The notes: a model not told the origin generated them from the letters alone. Shown: positions 1-12,256, counted from the first letter of the stretch. The stretch is DNA of 64,000 nucleotides from Pseudopyrenochaeta lycopersici (GCA_003313425.1 NHZP01000040.1:248001-312000); one strand, 5' to 3'. Translations and numbers: made by a program.

Positions 1-2383
1 TTGGGAAGGTACAGTCACTCGCAGGTTCCAGAGCGTGAGTTTTAATCAGTGTCGGGCGGCCAAGCCCCACCACTGAGGTTTTCCAGCAACCCGAGAAATG
101 TGTATGAAGTTTCATCGCTAGATAGACTCTGCAGAACGGGCTAGCCACATATGCCGGAAGTGGGTGTACTCACCATCAAGGCTGCCGTGGGAGCTGAAGT
201 GGCACGCGGTTGATTTGCCGTCCGTGCTGGCCCTTATCCGGGGAGCAATATCATTTGGTCCGTCAGACCAATATATGAAGTGATATTGTCATTGTGCGTA
301 CCGTTTGTTCGCAGCCTGTGCTCCTATCATAGGTGTTGGAAAAGGCCCCACTCGGCGTACACCCACAGCACTGGGTATCGCTCGAACAGGTCATTTTGTG
401 GCGTAGATGCTTCGATATGCTTTCCAGAATGCAGCCCAACTCCCGACGGAACGTCACCAATGAAAATCAAGAATGAGCAATGCAGAGATCAACTACCGAA
501 ATCGCAAAACTCGGCTATGAGCGGAGGAAAACAGTACAGTGCAAACCAGACCTCATCTCTTCTCAGACTCGTCGAGACACGTCCCATAGCCCGGTCATTG
601 GGATGTGCGACAGGCGCTCAGAGATTCATTCGGGGAGATTGGGGCTCTGTATCCCCCGGTCCGACGTCCGACGTTGATTGTTCAGTTCCCCACGTGTAAT
701 TGCGTCAAGATGCAGCAGCCAGAATCCGGGGTTAATCTGGATAAAGGGAGCTTGAATGGAAATCTCCATTATCAGCCCTTATTACTGCGCTGTCATCTTG
801 TATTTCGTCCTTTTTAGGCATGATCTCATCGTACAGTACATGCACGTATCTCGTCAGATTGGGCATATGGTGGGATGAGGATGCAGAGACTTAATAATCT
901 ATACATATATGAATTAGGAAATTCGAGCTTCCGACTTTGTCTTGGCACCTTACCTGTTCCCGGTTACCGGCAGCGGCAGACGATCAGAGCCGCGCTCATT
1001 GCATGCTCCTATCGCCTATACCATCGCCTTCTAGACGCCTACTTCATGCGCACAGTATACGTTGCTCGCACGTATTGGTTTAGAGTCGGGAAGCGGACTG
1101 TAGAATAAGAGCTCATATATTGTAGTGGTGGGCGAGCCGCTCGTATCTGAGATTGGGCAGCGCAGACATCATGTGAGCAGAAAAGGTCGTGTACGTCGCG
1201 TCGAGGAAAGTCACTTGGTGCGCTAGACTCGGCAGCAAGCTGAAAGGCTGGGTCGAGTACCGGCAGGCTAAACTTTATTAAGTAAGCCCGCCTTGTCTAA
1301 TAATCTCGGTGCTGGTGGGCGACTTACGTTGCAAGGATTTCAGGCTTAACCTTGAGGTCCGAACCTCCGATACTAATACGGTTAGTCTGGTCCGATTTTA
1401 AGGGTTGCGCAGTGCTTGCTTGCTTGACCGGAGACATTAGATCGGCGGGCATTCTTGAAGCCTTCACGTCTGGGACTTTTGGGGCTTGATCTGTCTGTTG
1501 TGGGGGTCACCAAAGTGGCTGCAAGGCGAACACGGCGGCTGTGATTCAATTCGAGTGAAGAGTCCTATACACAATGAGAGAATGACGTGAAGTGCGAATC
1601 CATAGCCTTCATCCCTGCCACAAAGCTCGATTAAGCCGATCTGCGTTTGGAATCTCGCATTGGCGCGATGAACTGCAGCTAAGGAGTCGGAGGACCTGAA
1701 ACGTCCCACGTGAGGTCGGATGGCTACAAGGACGTAGTCTTCGGGGCACTTCCCGTTCTTCCGCCCTCTTCACTCTGCCTTGAAATACAAGAACTGCCTG
1801 TCATCACCCCATCTCCGATCACATCGAATTCGAACATCATCATCGGGCCTCAGCCCCCCACACCTGTAGTTTCGCGTTGCCTTACCAAGCCCGTATCCGC
1901 TGTTATTTCCTAGTAAGGACCCAGATGCAAACCTCTCCGCTCCTGAAAGGAATAAGACAGTTGAGGCTGTGAACGCCACAGGTTAAAACCCTGGAAGTGA
2001 CCGGCATTGACTTCGTTCACCTCGTAGTTGTAACCCAAACTCAAGCTGCTAAGAGCTCTACACGCATCGGCCAAGAAGTGGAATACCATGTCGAAGAACA
2101 CATCGTAAGCTCGTGGCCATATAGGAAAAGGCGCACCACTCAATAGACAGCTCAAGGTAGGGCTGCACCAACGCATGCACATATTACATCATGAATACTC
2201 TCCTGTTGGCGACCCACTCTTTTGAATACGTGCAACGAGCTTGGGATCTAGCTGGCTTTGGCGTGTTTCAGTGGGTACCACACTTCAGCAGACCGATGAA
2301 AAGAGATGGCGTTGCTAGTTCTAAACGGTGCTGAGCACATTGATCAGTTGTATTGTGGCAGACTTCCACTCCCCATTAACTCG
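1..2383. other. Region without a supportable gene
   Basis: Only short, overlapping open frames occur here on both strands. None has a recognisable domain, a signal peptide with a following open frame, or a pair of splice sites that would join neighbouring frames into a longer protein. I looked for tRNA-like B boxes and found none with a matching A box. It may hold decayed repeats or unannotated non-coding transcripts. Confidence 0.5.
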
Positions 2384-2529
2384 CATTCACGGTCCGACAT
2401 CGTGCATTCGCGGTCCGACATCATACATTCGCGGCCCAACATCGTGCATTCGCGGTCCGACATCATACATTCGCGGCCCAACATCGTGCATTCGCGGTCC
2501 GACATCGTGCTTTCGCGTTTGACATCGTC
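2384..2529. repeat. 21-bp minisatellite, about seven units
   Basis: Units start at 2384, 2405, 2426, 2447, 2468, 2489 and 2510; the typical unit begins CATTCGCGGTCCGACATC and ends GTG or ATA. Two unit types alternate (one with GGTCCGAC ending ATA, one with GGCCCAAC ending GTG), giving a 42-bp higher-order period at 2405-2446 and 2447-2488. The last unit is degenerate. Because 21 is a multiple of three the array is open in several frames on both strands, which creates spurious reading frames. Confidence 0.9.
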
Positions 2530-4778
2530 GATTCGAATCCACACCCCGAGACATCGCTTTCCGTTTGAGTGAATTCCTGATTGCAAAGAAGCCGCTCAAG
2601 ATTTTTGAGCCAGCAAGGTATTGACTCAGTCTTTGGTGTCAAATCAAGCTGGCATTTTGTTGCTAGTACCTGCTCCACTTATATTTCTACCTAAGATGAT
2701 AGAAATTCTATACGCAACCATACAAGATGTTAATAAAATTAGAATTAAGCATAAATTTGTAATAGAAAATTTGGAGTGAGCCATGTGGTGAAAATGAACC
2801 GCATACAGCGAGCTGTCCTATTGCTACTGTCTGCTTATATGGCATGGTTGATGATTCATTTGAAACGAAAGAGCTCAAACGTGAATTATAGAAAGATTTA
2901 TTTGGGATGAAGTGGTTCGAGTAGGAATTTCAATTAATCTGTAGCGATGTTAACTTGACACTCGATATCCACATCATTCAATAGTTCCAGTCTAAAGAAA
3001 GCGGTAATACATCCTTAATATCTACGTGAAGTACGTAATTTACAGGCAACTGGAGCCGCGTCCACTCTGATGTTGTCGAACGTCTCACATTCAAGATTGA
3101 GCAATAATGCGCTAATATTATTATGCTCCTACTAAATTTACTTTATGTGGCTGTGTGGCTATTGAATCATGTTTTTGATTCTTGCTCTTCAGGAGATAGC
3201 GGCTGTTCTAAATTATTGCACTCTTGGTTGACTTGGTTCTCAGGCTAAAATAATCTGCAAGCTCATGCCACTCTGTTTTCCCTGCAGCTCGTTGTTTGTA
3301 GGGAGAGGGAATTGGAATTCAAAGGAGAAAAAGGCCCGGACAGATAGAGCCCGAGTATTTCACTGTGCATTCCTTTCTGTTGACAAGCGTTAACGTTGGT
3401 ACTGAATCTAATCATTTTCTCATAGAGAATCCCTGTAGATTTTTCGCTCGAAGCAGAAAAATGGGTGCTTACTTCGGCCAAAGGCAGCCTGAGCTAGTTA
3501 AACATTATATCGGTGTTTGAACATGGCACCAGAAATGCTCACGGACGGCCTTCGATTTCCACCATGAGACAGTGTTCACATATCGGGCTCCTACTTTCAT
3601 AAAACAGAAAATTTCAATCCTTCGGCAATGAAGATAAGCTGACAGGATTATACCAATTTCCTTGTAACTGTTGACAAAGGGATGACGGAACTGCTTTCAT
3701 TCCAGAGTAGGGCTTAGATACTTCATCGCCGCCGACAACCATAAATCCATACTACTGATTTATGACTCGAGGTGGATTTGGTTACATGAGTGGAGACAGC
3801 TCAGTGTCATAGCATCATCAAATCGCTCGTTGTATACCGAAAGGATATAGAACAAGTTATAGGTTATGATCAATCAAAAAGTAGTCGCAAAACGAGGGTG
3901 AGGCGATCAATCAAGATCCAAACCACCTTATCATGAAGCAGGATCAGAGGAAAGGAGACTGTTCTATAGAGGGTTTGGATCTCCATGAAGTCTTGGGGTT
4001 GTACTAGGATAAGTAAAACGTGCTAAGATATTTTCAACGTTGAAATTACTGTTAAAAGAATCCTTCATTGAAAGGTCCTTACAGATAGAGGCACGATACT
4101 ACACGAACTTTCCTAGGAATGTACACGGGCAGTGCAAACGTTGTCGCTCAAAATCACCATCGCGGCCACATACAAACTTCAGCCAACCACAACATCAACC
4201 AGAGAAGAGCTACCGTTTGCTAGACGCCACTGTCGCTCTACCATCGCCACAACCATTGATCGACATAGCCCCTTGACGGTCTAGATTAACTCAGGCATAT
4301 TACCCCCTGCGCTTCGGTACTAACATGGCCCCACACAAAGCTTTGCTCAAGCCCCACGAATGCTTTGAAGATCCGAAAACCAAAGAGTGTAGCGGCAGCA
4401 TCAACTTACTGAAGTTCATCATCATCACACACACCCCTTACCGCCCGTTCACACCATGCTTCCGCACATCAGCCTCCACTTTTCGGCTAACCGGTGTGAG
4501 GTCTTCTTAACATAGTATTAAGTCTGAGTGTTGATTAATAGCATTATGTGTGATTCTATGAAACAAAGCCAATTTCGTAGAGTTGGCGGCACCTCACAGG
4601 CCAGTGTTATTTGATTCATGTCTCCTAAAGGACCCTTTTGTTCTGTTATCGACTTGAAAGGAATAAAACACTCTCTAATAATCTTCTAGGACCTGTTTGG
4701 TGAAGCTAGCGAAGCTGGTTGAAGAGCAATGATATATTCCTGACTATTTTGCGATGCAGACTTCAAGTAAAGCCCTTT
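2530..4778. other. AT-rich gene-free region
   Basis: The sequence from about 2690 to 4060 is visibly AT-rich with stops in all frames. Short open frames at 4040-4276 and 4325-4510 have no recognisable features. The composition would fit old repeat sequence eroded by C-to-T mutation, but I cannot identify a parent element. Confidence 0.45.
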
Positions 4779-6617
4779 TCAAAGCTTCGCTTTCGACTTC
4801 CTCAGTGCCGGATGCAACGCGTTAATATTTGGTAATTCATCGTTCCAAACCCTCCCATTTCTAATAAACAACCTTCTCCAATCCGTTGGATTCAAAGGCG
4901 CTTGATCCCAAGTAGTCCCTCCCTTCCTACCCACTTTTGCCCTCTTGTCCTCCGAAATCCCGCTAGCAGCTGCAACCTTCTTACCCCTTTCCGCGCCAAA
5001 ATTTATAGGAATCGCCTGGCTGAACTCTTTTGCGCTAACCTCGAGTAGCGCTTCAGTGTCTGTTCTGATGCGGTCTGCAAGCAACCGGAGGGAAGATTCA
5101 GCGCAATGATCAATAGACCGGCGTTGCCAGTATTCGAGGAACCTGTACGCGTGACCAAGCATACCACACATGGCGCCTGCTGAATGCAGAAAATGGCCGT
5201 TTCCAAATGAGTCACCTGCTACAACTCCATTGGTAGCGATGCGAGAGTCAACGCCAATGTGCTCGACGAGACTAAATGGTTTGGGACCGTACACGACGCT
5301 CACACGGCGGAGTTCGTCGACACTCATCTCGAGAATAAGTGAGGCTTGCGAGATGTAATAATCGTACAGCAAGAGCTGATAGGCTGCAAAGTACTCTGGG
5401 CATTCTTTGCTGGTATTCTGGTCAACTAGACCCCGCTCAATGGGACAGAAGGATATATGGCCCGGTACTTCTACGATCAGCCATGCGATCCTCGGGTCAC
5501 CTTCATGACCAACCGCTAGCTGCCTTACCCAAAACTCATTACCTTCACAGTCAAATTCAGAAGCGAGACGCCGGCGCAATCGACCATCAACGAGCACTTC
5601 AATCTGCGCAGCCACAAACTGTGCCTGTGCGACTTTTGCACCTTGCCCATCGCCATGGTCGACTTCCACATCCCGTTGCCGGAAGCCTAGACGCTCTGCT
5701 TCGCGGCAGTTGATCCCAGTCGCAATACTAAAGAGTTCGGGAACGCCAAGATCAATGACGTTGGTTGCTGGAGTGCGGATTCGTTCGAGGTCGCACTGAT
5801 AGTGCAACTCTGTGACTTCCTCAATACGAATATGCACACGGCCGCAGGGGAGATGGACAAAGCCTTTCTCGTCCTGCAGGACGCGATGTTTGGTGAAGAG
5901 TCGACAACGTGGGGTTCTACCGGCTTTCAGATCCATCTCTTCAAGCTGCTCAAGATAGCGACGGAGGAGGAGTTGGATGTAAAGAGCTCCGGATTGCCAT
6001 GTTGATGGGCCATCGAGAACTTCTTGCATATTGGACCGGATCTTGGATGCATCGGGCTGCTGGGGAATAGTCGGGGCCGGCACAGTTGTCACTGTGCGAT
6101 GCGGTTTCCCATCTTTCCAGCGGTCGTCAATATACTCGATATTCAGTATGCGCCCCGCTAAATGATGCCCATCATCGTATCCATCAATAATCGCGTCTGG
6201 TATCACGTCTCGAGACTTTTTCAACGGGTGATAGAATGTGTCCGCCAGGCTAAGTGGCAATCCATTGAGCTTTTTTGGGATACTGTCCTCGCCGTAACGA
6301 TCTAACATCATCTTGTCAATGAGCCCCAGCTGGTGGTACATATCTTCACGGATGTTCCAGTGCACGCCAAGGAACGGGTCTCCGCGAACGTCGACTCCAA
6401 CGGCCCGGTGGCCCATAACAATAGCCCAGAGCATAGCGAGCATGTTTGTGCCACCAAGACCAATGGCCACGAAGTCGGCATCTTTGACCCCTGATAGCGA
6501 TTTTGAGCGGGCGCCGGCTGGTATGGTCGTATTTTGTGACCGTTCTTGAGCTAGATACTTGGTTGTTGAGTGTGAGTCGCTATTTATCATTGTGTCTTTT
6601 AGACCACATTGGGACAT
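4779..6617 (-). CDS. Intronless FAD/NAD(P)-binding oxidoreductase-like protein (612 aa)
   Basis: One uninterrupted frame of 612 codons starts at the ATG at 6617. Near residues 48-80 there is a Rossmann-type dinucleotide-binding segment, GLGGTNMLAMLW followed by a beta strand ending VGVDVRG, as in FAD-dependent oxidoreductases. Around residue 475 the stretch GDSFGNGHFLHSAGA resembles the second FAD-contact (GD) motif of the glutathione-reductase/monooxygenase superfamily. No signal peptide or membrane segment is seen. The middle part does not match a family I can name, so substrate and reaction are unknown. The absence of introns contrasts with most other genes here; this could mean horizontal acquisition or a retroposed copy, but is only suggestive. 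A flavin-dependent monooxygenase or an amine-oxidase-like enzyme are the main alternatives. Confidence 0.7.
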   Translation of the reverse strand: MSQCGLKDTMINSDSHSTTKYLAQERSQNTTIPAGARSKSLSGVKDADFVAIGLGGTNMLAMLWAIVMGHRAVGVDVRGDPFLGVHWNIREDMYHQLGLIDKMMLDRYGEDSIPKKLNGLPLSLADTFYHPLKKSRDVIPDAIIDGYDDGHHLAGRILNIEYIDDRWKDGKPHRTVTTVPAPTIPQQPDASKIRSNMQEVLDGPSTWQSGALYIQLLLRRYLEQLEEMDLKAGRTPRCRLFTKHRVLQDEKGFVHLPCGRVHIRIEEVTELHYQCDLERIRTPATNVIDLGVPELFSIATGINCREAERLGFRQRDVEVDHGDGQGAKVAQAQFVAAQIEVLVDGRLRRRLASEFDCEGNEFWVRQLAVGHEGDPRIAWLIVEVPGHISFCPIERGLVDQNTSKECPEYFAAYQLLLYDYYISQASLILEMSVDELRRVSVVYGPKPFSLVEHIGVDSRIATNGVVAGDSFGNGHFLHSAGAMCGMLGHAYRFLEYWQRRSIDHCAESSLRLLADRIRTDTEALLEVSAKEFSQAIPINFGAERGKKVAAASGISEDKRAKVGRKGGTTWDQAPLNPTDWRRLFIRNGRVWNDELPNINALHPALRKSKAKL

Positions 6618-7413
6618 TCTTGGTGTGATTCGTAAGGCTCTGTGCGAAAAGTTTTGCTGGAGTTGAATTGTCCGAGGACGTGGGCGATAGTCCAGCTATG
6701 CCACAATCTTGTAGTTGGCTTAAACAACAAGGTATCTCGGCCTTACGTCCTGATCTAGTCATTTTAACTTGGCCATTTCGACGGTGTCCCACAAAGCAAG
6801 CGGATACAAATTGCCCAGCACAGTTTAAGCTCAGGCGACCATAAGCTCTAATGCAGACCCCTGTTCGGTAGTTTGCCAACAAAGTTAAGTGGCTCCCCCT
6901 TTCCTTAAATATAGTGCACATTCAAAAACCTTCCTCTTACCCCGATCAACTATGTATAGAACACTACTCAACTAGCTCACAGCTAGTTCCTAACCTAAAT
7001 CTATACTCGAGCAAAAGTTGCGCAGCTTCTTCTGAGGAAGTGAGAATACAATTGAATGGCATACTATTTATGTGATAATGATACTGGACCCGGAAAAGGA
7101 GAGGGCTTTCTCTTTGATCATTGAGGCCTACAGCTACTACATTTTGCACTCCGGACCCATTTCAACACCAGTCTCTCCCACAGCCCTCAGCCAGCACCAT
7201 TCCCTCCCTTGCTGTTCCCTTTCGGGCTGTCAATAGGGAGCCAATATCAAAAGCTCTTTGAATGCCTCAAGGACTCGTCGTTCAATTCCTCTCATTATTT
7301 ATGGGCCTCCTTGTCAGCCACATTATCGCCAACGTTCAACACAGTATTATCGAAACCCAATGTCATGAAGGAGACGATGCAGGTATCCTGTCTTGGAACG
7401 GCCAAGCTTGGAT
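6618..7413. other. Intergenic region between two minus-strand genes
   Basis: It holds the presumed promoter of the FAD-type gene and the 3' flank of the AIM9-like gene. I see no supportable gene. Short frames at 6964-7149 and 7209-7454 lack features. Confidence 0.5.
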
Positions 7414-9174
7414 CTATTGACTTCTCTCCTCTTCGGTTTTCGCGTAGCGATTAAGAAAGTTCTCGCGACAACGTGCTAACCGCTCCTCGTACACGGGGTA
7501 GTTGTTATGGTTGACCCAGCCATCCCATCCTTGATATGCGCCGATCTCGGTCAAAACTTCATGCATTAGCTCAACACCTTCGCCCCAACTCGCCTCAAGA
7601 CGCTGCTGCTGTGTCTTCTCCTGGGGAGAGAAGGAAAGGGGGCACGGTATGGAAGGCCCCACACACGTGGCCCATTCTTCCTGGAGTCGAATGAGCATTC
7701 CATGAAGAATTGGATCACCGTCGCTGAAGATTGAGCTTGCCAATCCAGTTATTTGGCCAGGTAGAGTGTCTCGAAAGCGCAGAGCACGAGGATTTCGTAG
7801 AGCTTATAGAGGGACTGGGCAGCCCTAAGATTCTTAGCTTGGTGTTGCTCTTCCTCGCTCATATCATCAAAATTATCAGGTAGAGTTATGGGCTCAAAGC
7901 CTTCTGGTATTGGCCCTTCAAACTCAACGAGCGAAGGATGGCGTGCTTGAAGGAAAAGGGGAGAAACAGAAACCGCTTGCCAGTCGATTATATGAAGAAT
8001 TTTTGTTGGTTGGGAACGATCCACAAAGATGTTGTCAGTATGCAGATCGGAATGCCATAGGGTTGGTTTTGAAAGATTGACATGATTTGGCAGAATCTGT
8101 GTTGCTACCTTCAAATAATTTTGGAGCACTTCAACTTTCAACGCTTTGGTTGGACGGTATTGGTTGGGACCTCCAAAAAGCCCTTGCTGACTAGGATACG
8201 GCGAGAACTTTTCAATGGACATTAGCTCTCTGTTGGCGCGGGCATTGACAAATTCGTGGAGTGAAGGCCCTGTCATTTGATCATTTTAGGACGAGCATGA
8301 CAGAGAAGGCAATGTAACTTACACGGTCCTAAATTTGCATCAACAGCATCTCTTCCTTGATCGAAGAAAACCCTGTTAGTTGTGGGGCCAATTACAAATG
8401 CTTCTCCCTTGTCTCTCGAGCGATCAGAATTGAGAAACTGACTTGGACTTGCGCTGGGCAGGTCCTTCGCATAGTACAGGCTACCGGACATGGGAAAAGC
8501 AGCCGAGACGAAGGCTTTCTCGTATCCAACCAAGGTTCGGACGATCTCAAGCCGTTCCTCCCAAGGCATACCGTCCCACACCTTGCCCAATTCCACGCCT
8601 CTGCTGCGTTCCATCAAGATGTACTCGGCTCCTACAGGATTGTCCGATGAGCAGCTCCAGCCATATACTCGAGGTGCCGGAATACCAAGGACATTTCGAA
8701 CCTGCACCACAGATCGATGTTAGCAACTATAATATGTTTTGGGGAGCGAGCCATTACATAATCCATCGTGGCGGCTTCACTCGCTGTCGTAAGGCAAGGC
8801 CGTCCAGCATTTGGGTTGGGTATTTTCGCGATTACTTCTCGACCATCGTCCACGGTAATTAAAAATACCTTGCAGAAGTTTCCTTCGTGTAGTTTCTTCA
8901 TCTTGACGCAAGATCTCGCTTGAATGGATTTTGCCGAAATATTGAGTAGGCCATCCAGGTCGAACTTCACGTAGCGGCGGTCAAGTTGATACTGTTCATT
9001 CCAGAGCCACCGACCCGAAGTATATCTGTAGAACTGTCCCTCATCGCAATCTCGGAGAATGTCGGCCTCGCGCGAACTTGTATTATGGTGCCGGGCATGT
9101 CGCCATGAGGGTGGAGCCAACTGAAGCAGAATATTTAGAAGCGGTCGGCGGAACAATCGTGTTGAAGTTATCAT
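7414..9174 (-). pseudogene. AIM9-like mitochondrial phosphotransferase-family gene with a C-terminal frameshift
   Basis: Exons 9174-8758, 8701-8323 and 8269-7749 join in frame across two clean introns (8702-8757, GTAATG..GCTAAC..CAG; 8270-8322, GTAAGT..CAG) and give 438 residues. The N terminus (MITSTRLFRRPLLN) looks like a mitochondrial targeting sequence. The segment FYRYTSGRWLWNE and the catalytic-loop region WHSDLHTDNIFVD with IIDWQ are hallmarks of the fungal family annotated as altered inheritance of mitochondria protein 9, which has an aminoglycoside-phosphotransferase/kinase-like fold. After residue 438 a TAA at 7749-7751 ends the frame, yet the adjoining frame continues without a stop to 7414 and encodes about 111 residues that look like the family's C-terminal tail (ITGLASSIFSDGDPI). 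Together this would be about 550 aa, the usual length. I infer a small deletion near 7748-7752, or a sequencing error. The function of the family is not well known. Confidence 0.72.
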
Positions 9175-11091
9175 TATACCCGATGATAAGTAACCAAAGT
9201 AGAGAAGGGGGCATGCCGGTGCGATCGTGCAGTTGAGGCGCGAGTGGCCCTGAAGTAAAGTGTGCGCAGGCGCGCAAGTGGTAGGGTGACCTATGAGCAC
9301 GGGCCAGGAACCGCCTTTTTGGTCTAGATATTTATTAATTGCAAGAACTGTTTGTATCCTTCTGAGCTTGAGTGTTGATGGAGCGCTGAAGTTGCCTCCA
9401 TCCAACTTGAAGCCCCAAGGACAATAGGAATTATCGAATCCTCATTACTACGCATTCCCTTGATTGAGACGTATTCTACTTGAATATATTAACAGATATT
9501 ACCATAAGTATATTCTATTGCAAACTCAGCTTTACGGCCATGCAATACTTGTCCATACCTATCTACACTCCACAACAACGATATGGATGCTTCGCAAAGA
9601 TTATTGTCTCTGAACGGCAACTCTGCCGTCGAAAAATTTAAGTCTGCTGTAACTTCGCGATGACTTCGATGACTGTCATGCGATGCTGCCTAACGTAGAA
9701 AGCCTTGTTAAGACTACGCCTGCGAAGTGTGTTGAGCGATATTCGCGATCTCCACAATCATCACCTTATCGTCAATGCTGTTCCCGTCCGATTCGGGAGC
9801 GCATACTACCGCTTTGTTCAAATCCTCTAGTTATTTTTCATCGAGGAGATAGAGGCGAGTGAGTGGATGGGTTCGTTCTTCAGGTAGGGCCAGTCGATTT
9901 CCAGCTCAAGGCGGTTGCGTAAGCAGTTCGGATGCGTAATTGCAATATTATCGGTGCAACCAGCTGGATGCACGTGGGATGTGGCGTGAGTGTCGATTTT
10001 TCATCACCACCATATAGACTCGCTGTGATATGTTGCAATGTCTTGGAGATGGTGTCAAGTGTTTGGTGTGAAAAACAAGGTTAGTGAACGGAATATAGCC
10101 GCTCAGAGTTGCGTAAGCGTCCTCATGTCCCACCTCCTGTAATGTAAGCCTCCGTATGTTATGATAATCTTATGCAAACGATGAAGCCATAATTCTTTAG
10201 ACCCGATCACGAGCACTAAGCATAGACGGCGAAGTATCGTGTTCGACGGGAAAACCTTCATGGCATTGGTGGAATACTGGTCGAGCTAATACGAAAGGAT
10301 TTCATGAAAACCTTCCGCATAACGTGAGAAGATGCCGTTTGGAACGGAAAATTTGACACTAAGAAAGCATCATCTCACTGGTGACATCGCGAATCTGAAA
10401 CAAGCCTCATGTGGAACTCAAAACGAACTAGTTGCCGATATGCCGCGAGGCGGGAAACAGTTTACATTGTTCATCAACCTCAAACGAAGCTTAACAAGTC
10501 TACCTTCTACCGAGGAATTGAGCGAAATAGGGCGCTTGTGAGTTGCTTGACGCAACGTGCGATACACGGAAGAGTTTTGATACAAAGCAACCTGCCTCAT
10601 TACGACAACTAACAGGAGCTTTGTTTCTTCCTAAACGTGTAACAATAGCACGTTCCAGAGGGGTGTCTATGATGAGTTGCGGGCACATTATTCAAATTAT
10701 GTCTATGTGTCGGCACGCACCGTTGTGAAAGCACGGATACGCCTACTACGATGAATGGACCCACAGTGTCCAATGAGAGTCCGCCCATAAACCTCCCCAC
10801 AGATGCTCGCATCGAGCGTTTTCTGCGTGGCAATCTCGCGTCGCCGCGAGTTGACGCCACCGCAATGAGAAAATTCTACGCTAGGGGCCGAGGTTGTACG
10901 CAATGGTCTGTCCAGTTGTAGGATACGTGCATCCGCAGATATGGTTTGGCTCAAGGAAGAATTTCAGGAGATTGTGCATTGAGAAATCTCATATTGCTTC
11001 TGTGGGTGAGTAATCGTGGAAGGGGTTGGTTGTGGTTCGTTGTTTGACTGTAAATTTGAGACACGGATACATGCATACACGCATACACGCT
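9175..11091. other. Intergenic region without a supportable gene
   Basis: About 1.9 kb separates the divergent AIM9-like and LPMO genes. Many short frames overlap at 10330-10950 on both strands, but none has a domain, signal peptide or convincing splice structure. It includes the upstream region of the LPMO gene. Confidence 0.5.
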
Positions 11092-11097
11092 TATAAA
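11092..11097 (+). promoter_or_regulatory. TATA box of the LPMO gene
   Basis: TATAAA lies 177 bp upstream of the LPMO start codon. A transcription start some 30 bp downstream would leave a leader of about 150 nt, normal for a highly expressed secreted fungal enzyme. The call rests on the motif and its position only. Confidence 0.45.
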
Positions 11098-11273
11098 GGA
11101 TGAACAGCCACGGAAGTTACGCTTGCCAGCTACAGAGCCTCATTCTTCATCAACGGCAGGGCCTGTCTTGCTTCACTCTCGTTCCATTCTCTTCAAATTA
11201 TTCTTTGACACAATCGCTTCATTTGAACTAGCCCCATACACTCTTTTTCCATCTGCCCCTTGCAATATTCAAC

Positions 11274-12256
11274 ATGAGGTTGTCCATTCTTACCGCTGCA
11301 GCCATCGCCCATCTCGCCTCGGCCCACTACTTCTTTGACACTTTGGTTATTGAGGGCAAGGAGACCAAGTCGCTCCAGTATGTTCGTGAAAACACCCGCG
11401 CAGCTAAATATAATCCGACCAAATGGGAGAACATTCGCGACGACATGACGCCTGACCTAACCGACTTCCGGTGCAACAAAGGCGCCTTTCAGAGTGCAGG
11501 CCGTACGGAAACAGCTGAGATCAAGGCTGGCTCTAAGCTTGCTATGAAGCTCGCCGTTGGCGCCACCATGCAGCATCCGGGGCCTGCTCTCGTATACATG
11601 TCCAAGGCCCCGGGCACCGCTCAGCAGTATGAAGGCGATGGGGAATGGTTTAAGATCTTCGAAGAGAGCGTTTGTGACGAAACCAAGGACTTCGGAAAGG
11701 ATGCTTGGTGCACGTGGGATAAGGATAGGATTGAGTTTACGATCCCGGCTGACCTACCTGATGGCGAGTACCTGATTCGCCCTGAGCACATCGGTGTTCA
11801 TGGCGCTCATGTTGGACAGGCTGAGTTCTACTATTCGTGAGACACCCGCTCTTCAATGAAAATTCAACATGTCGCTGACATTTCCTTAGCTGTGCCCAAG
11901 TCAAGGTCATTGGTGGCGGAAACGGCGTGCCTGAACCTACGGTGATCTTCCCAGGCGCGTATAAGAAGACCGACCCTTCATTCAACTTCAGTATTTATGG
12001 CGGATACAAGGCATACCCAATGCCCGGCCCCGCCGTCTGGACTGGCGGCAGCACAGATAATGCGACCGAAGAGATTACCACTCCAACGAGCACTCCTATT
12101 GCCACTTCGGTCATGATTTCAACCGAATCCGCGACTCCGATCCAGTCCAATACCCCAGCGGCGAGCACAACGGCTGGCCATAATGGACAAAACTGCAGTG
12201 GGGGTAAGGTTGCGCGCAACCGACGTGAATTCCGAGCATCCGTTCGTAAGGAGTAG
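11274..12256 (+). CDS. AA9-type lytic polysaccharide monooxygenase with Ser/Thr-rich tail
   Basis: Exons 11274-11836 and 11890-12256 (intron with GTGAGA donor, GCTGAC branch, TTAG acceptor) encode 309 aa. A 17-residue signal peptide ends LASA and exposes His18 as the first mature residue, the hallmark of the copper histidine brace; the second His is in MQHPGPALVYMSKAP. The segment AEFYYSCAQVKV supplies the axial-Tyr region and PGPAVW the family C-terminal signature. The protein would oxidatively cleave cellulose or hemicellulose outside the cell using copper and a co-substrate oxidant. Residues after about 255 are Ser/Thr-rich like a linker but end in a basic tail rather than a cellulose-binding module. 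The position that is usually Gln in the Gln-x-Tyr motif reads Glu here (AEFYY). The family call is firm; substrate is not predictable. Confidence 0.93.

Noticed and set aside
1330..1420. tRNA gene (GGTCCGAACC resembles a B box)
   Set aside because: No A box at proper distance and no cloverleaf stems could be drawn.
2384..2529. CRISPR array
   Set aside because: Units are contiguous without unique spacers, and the genome is fungal.
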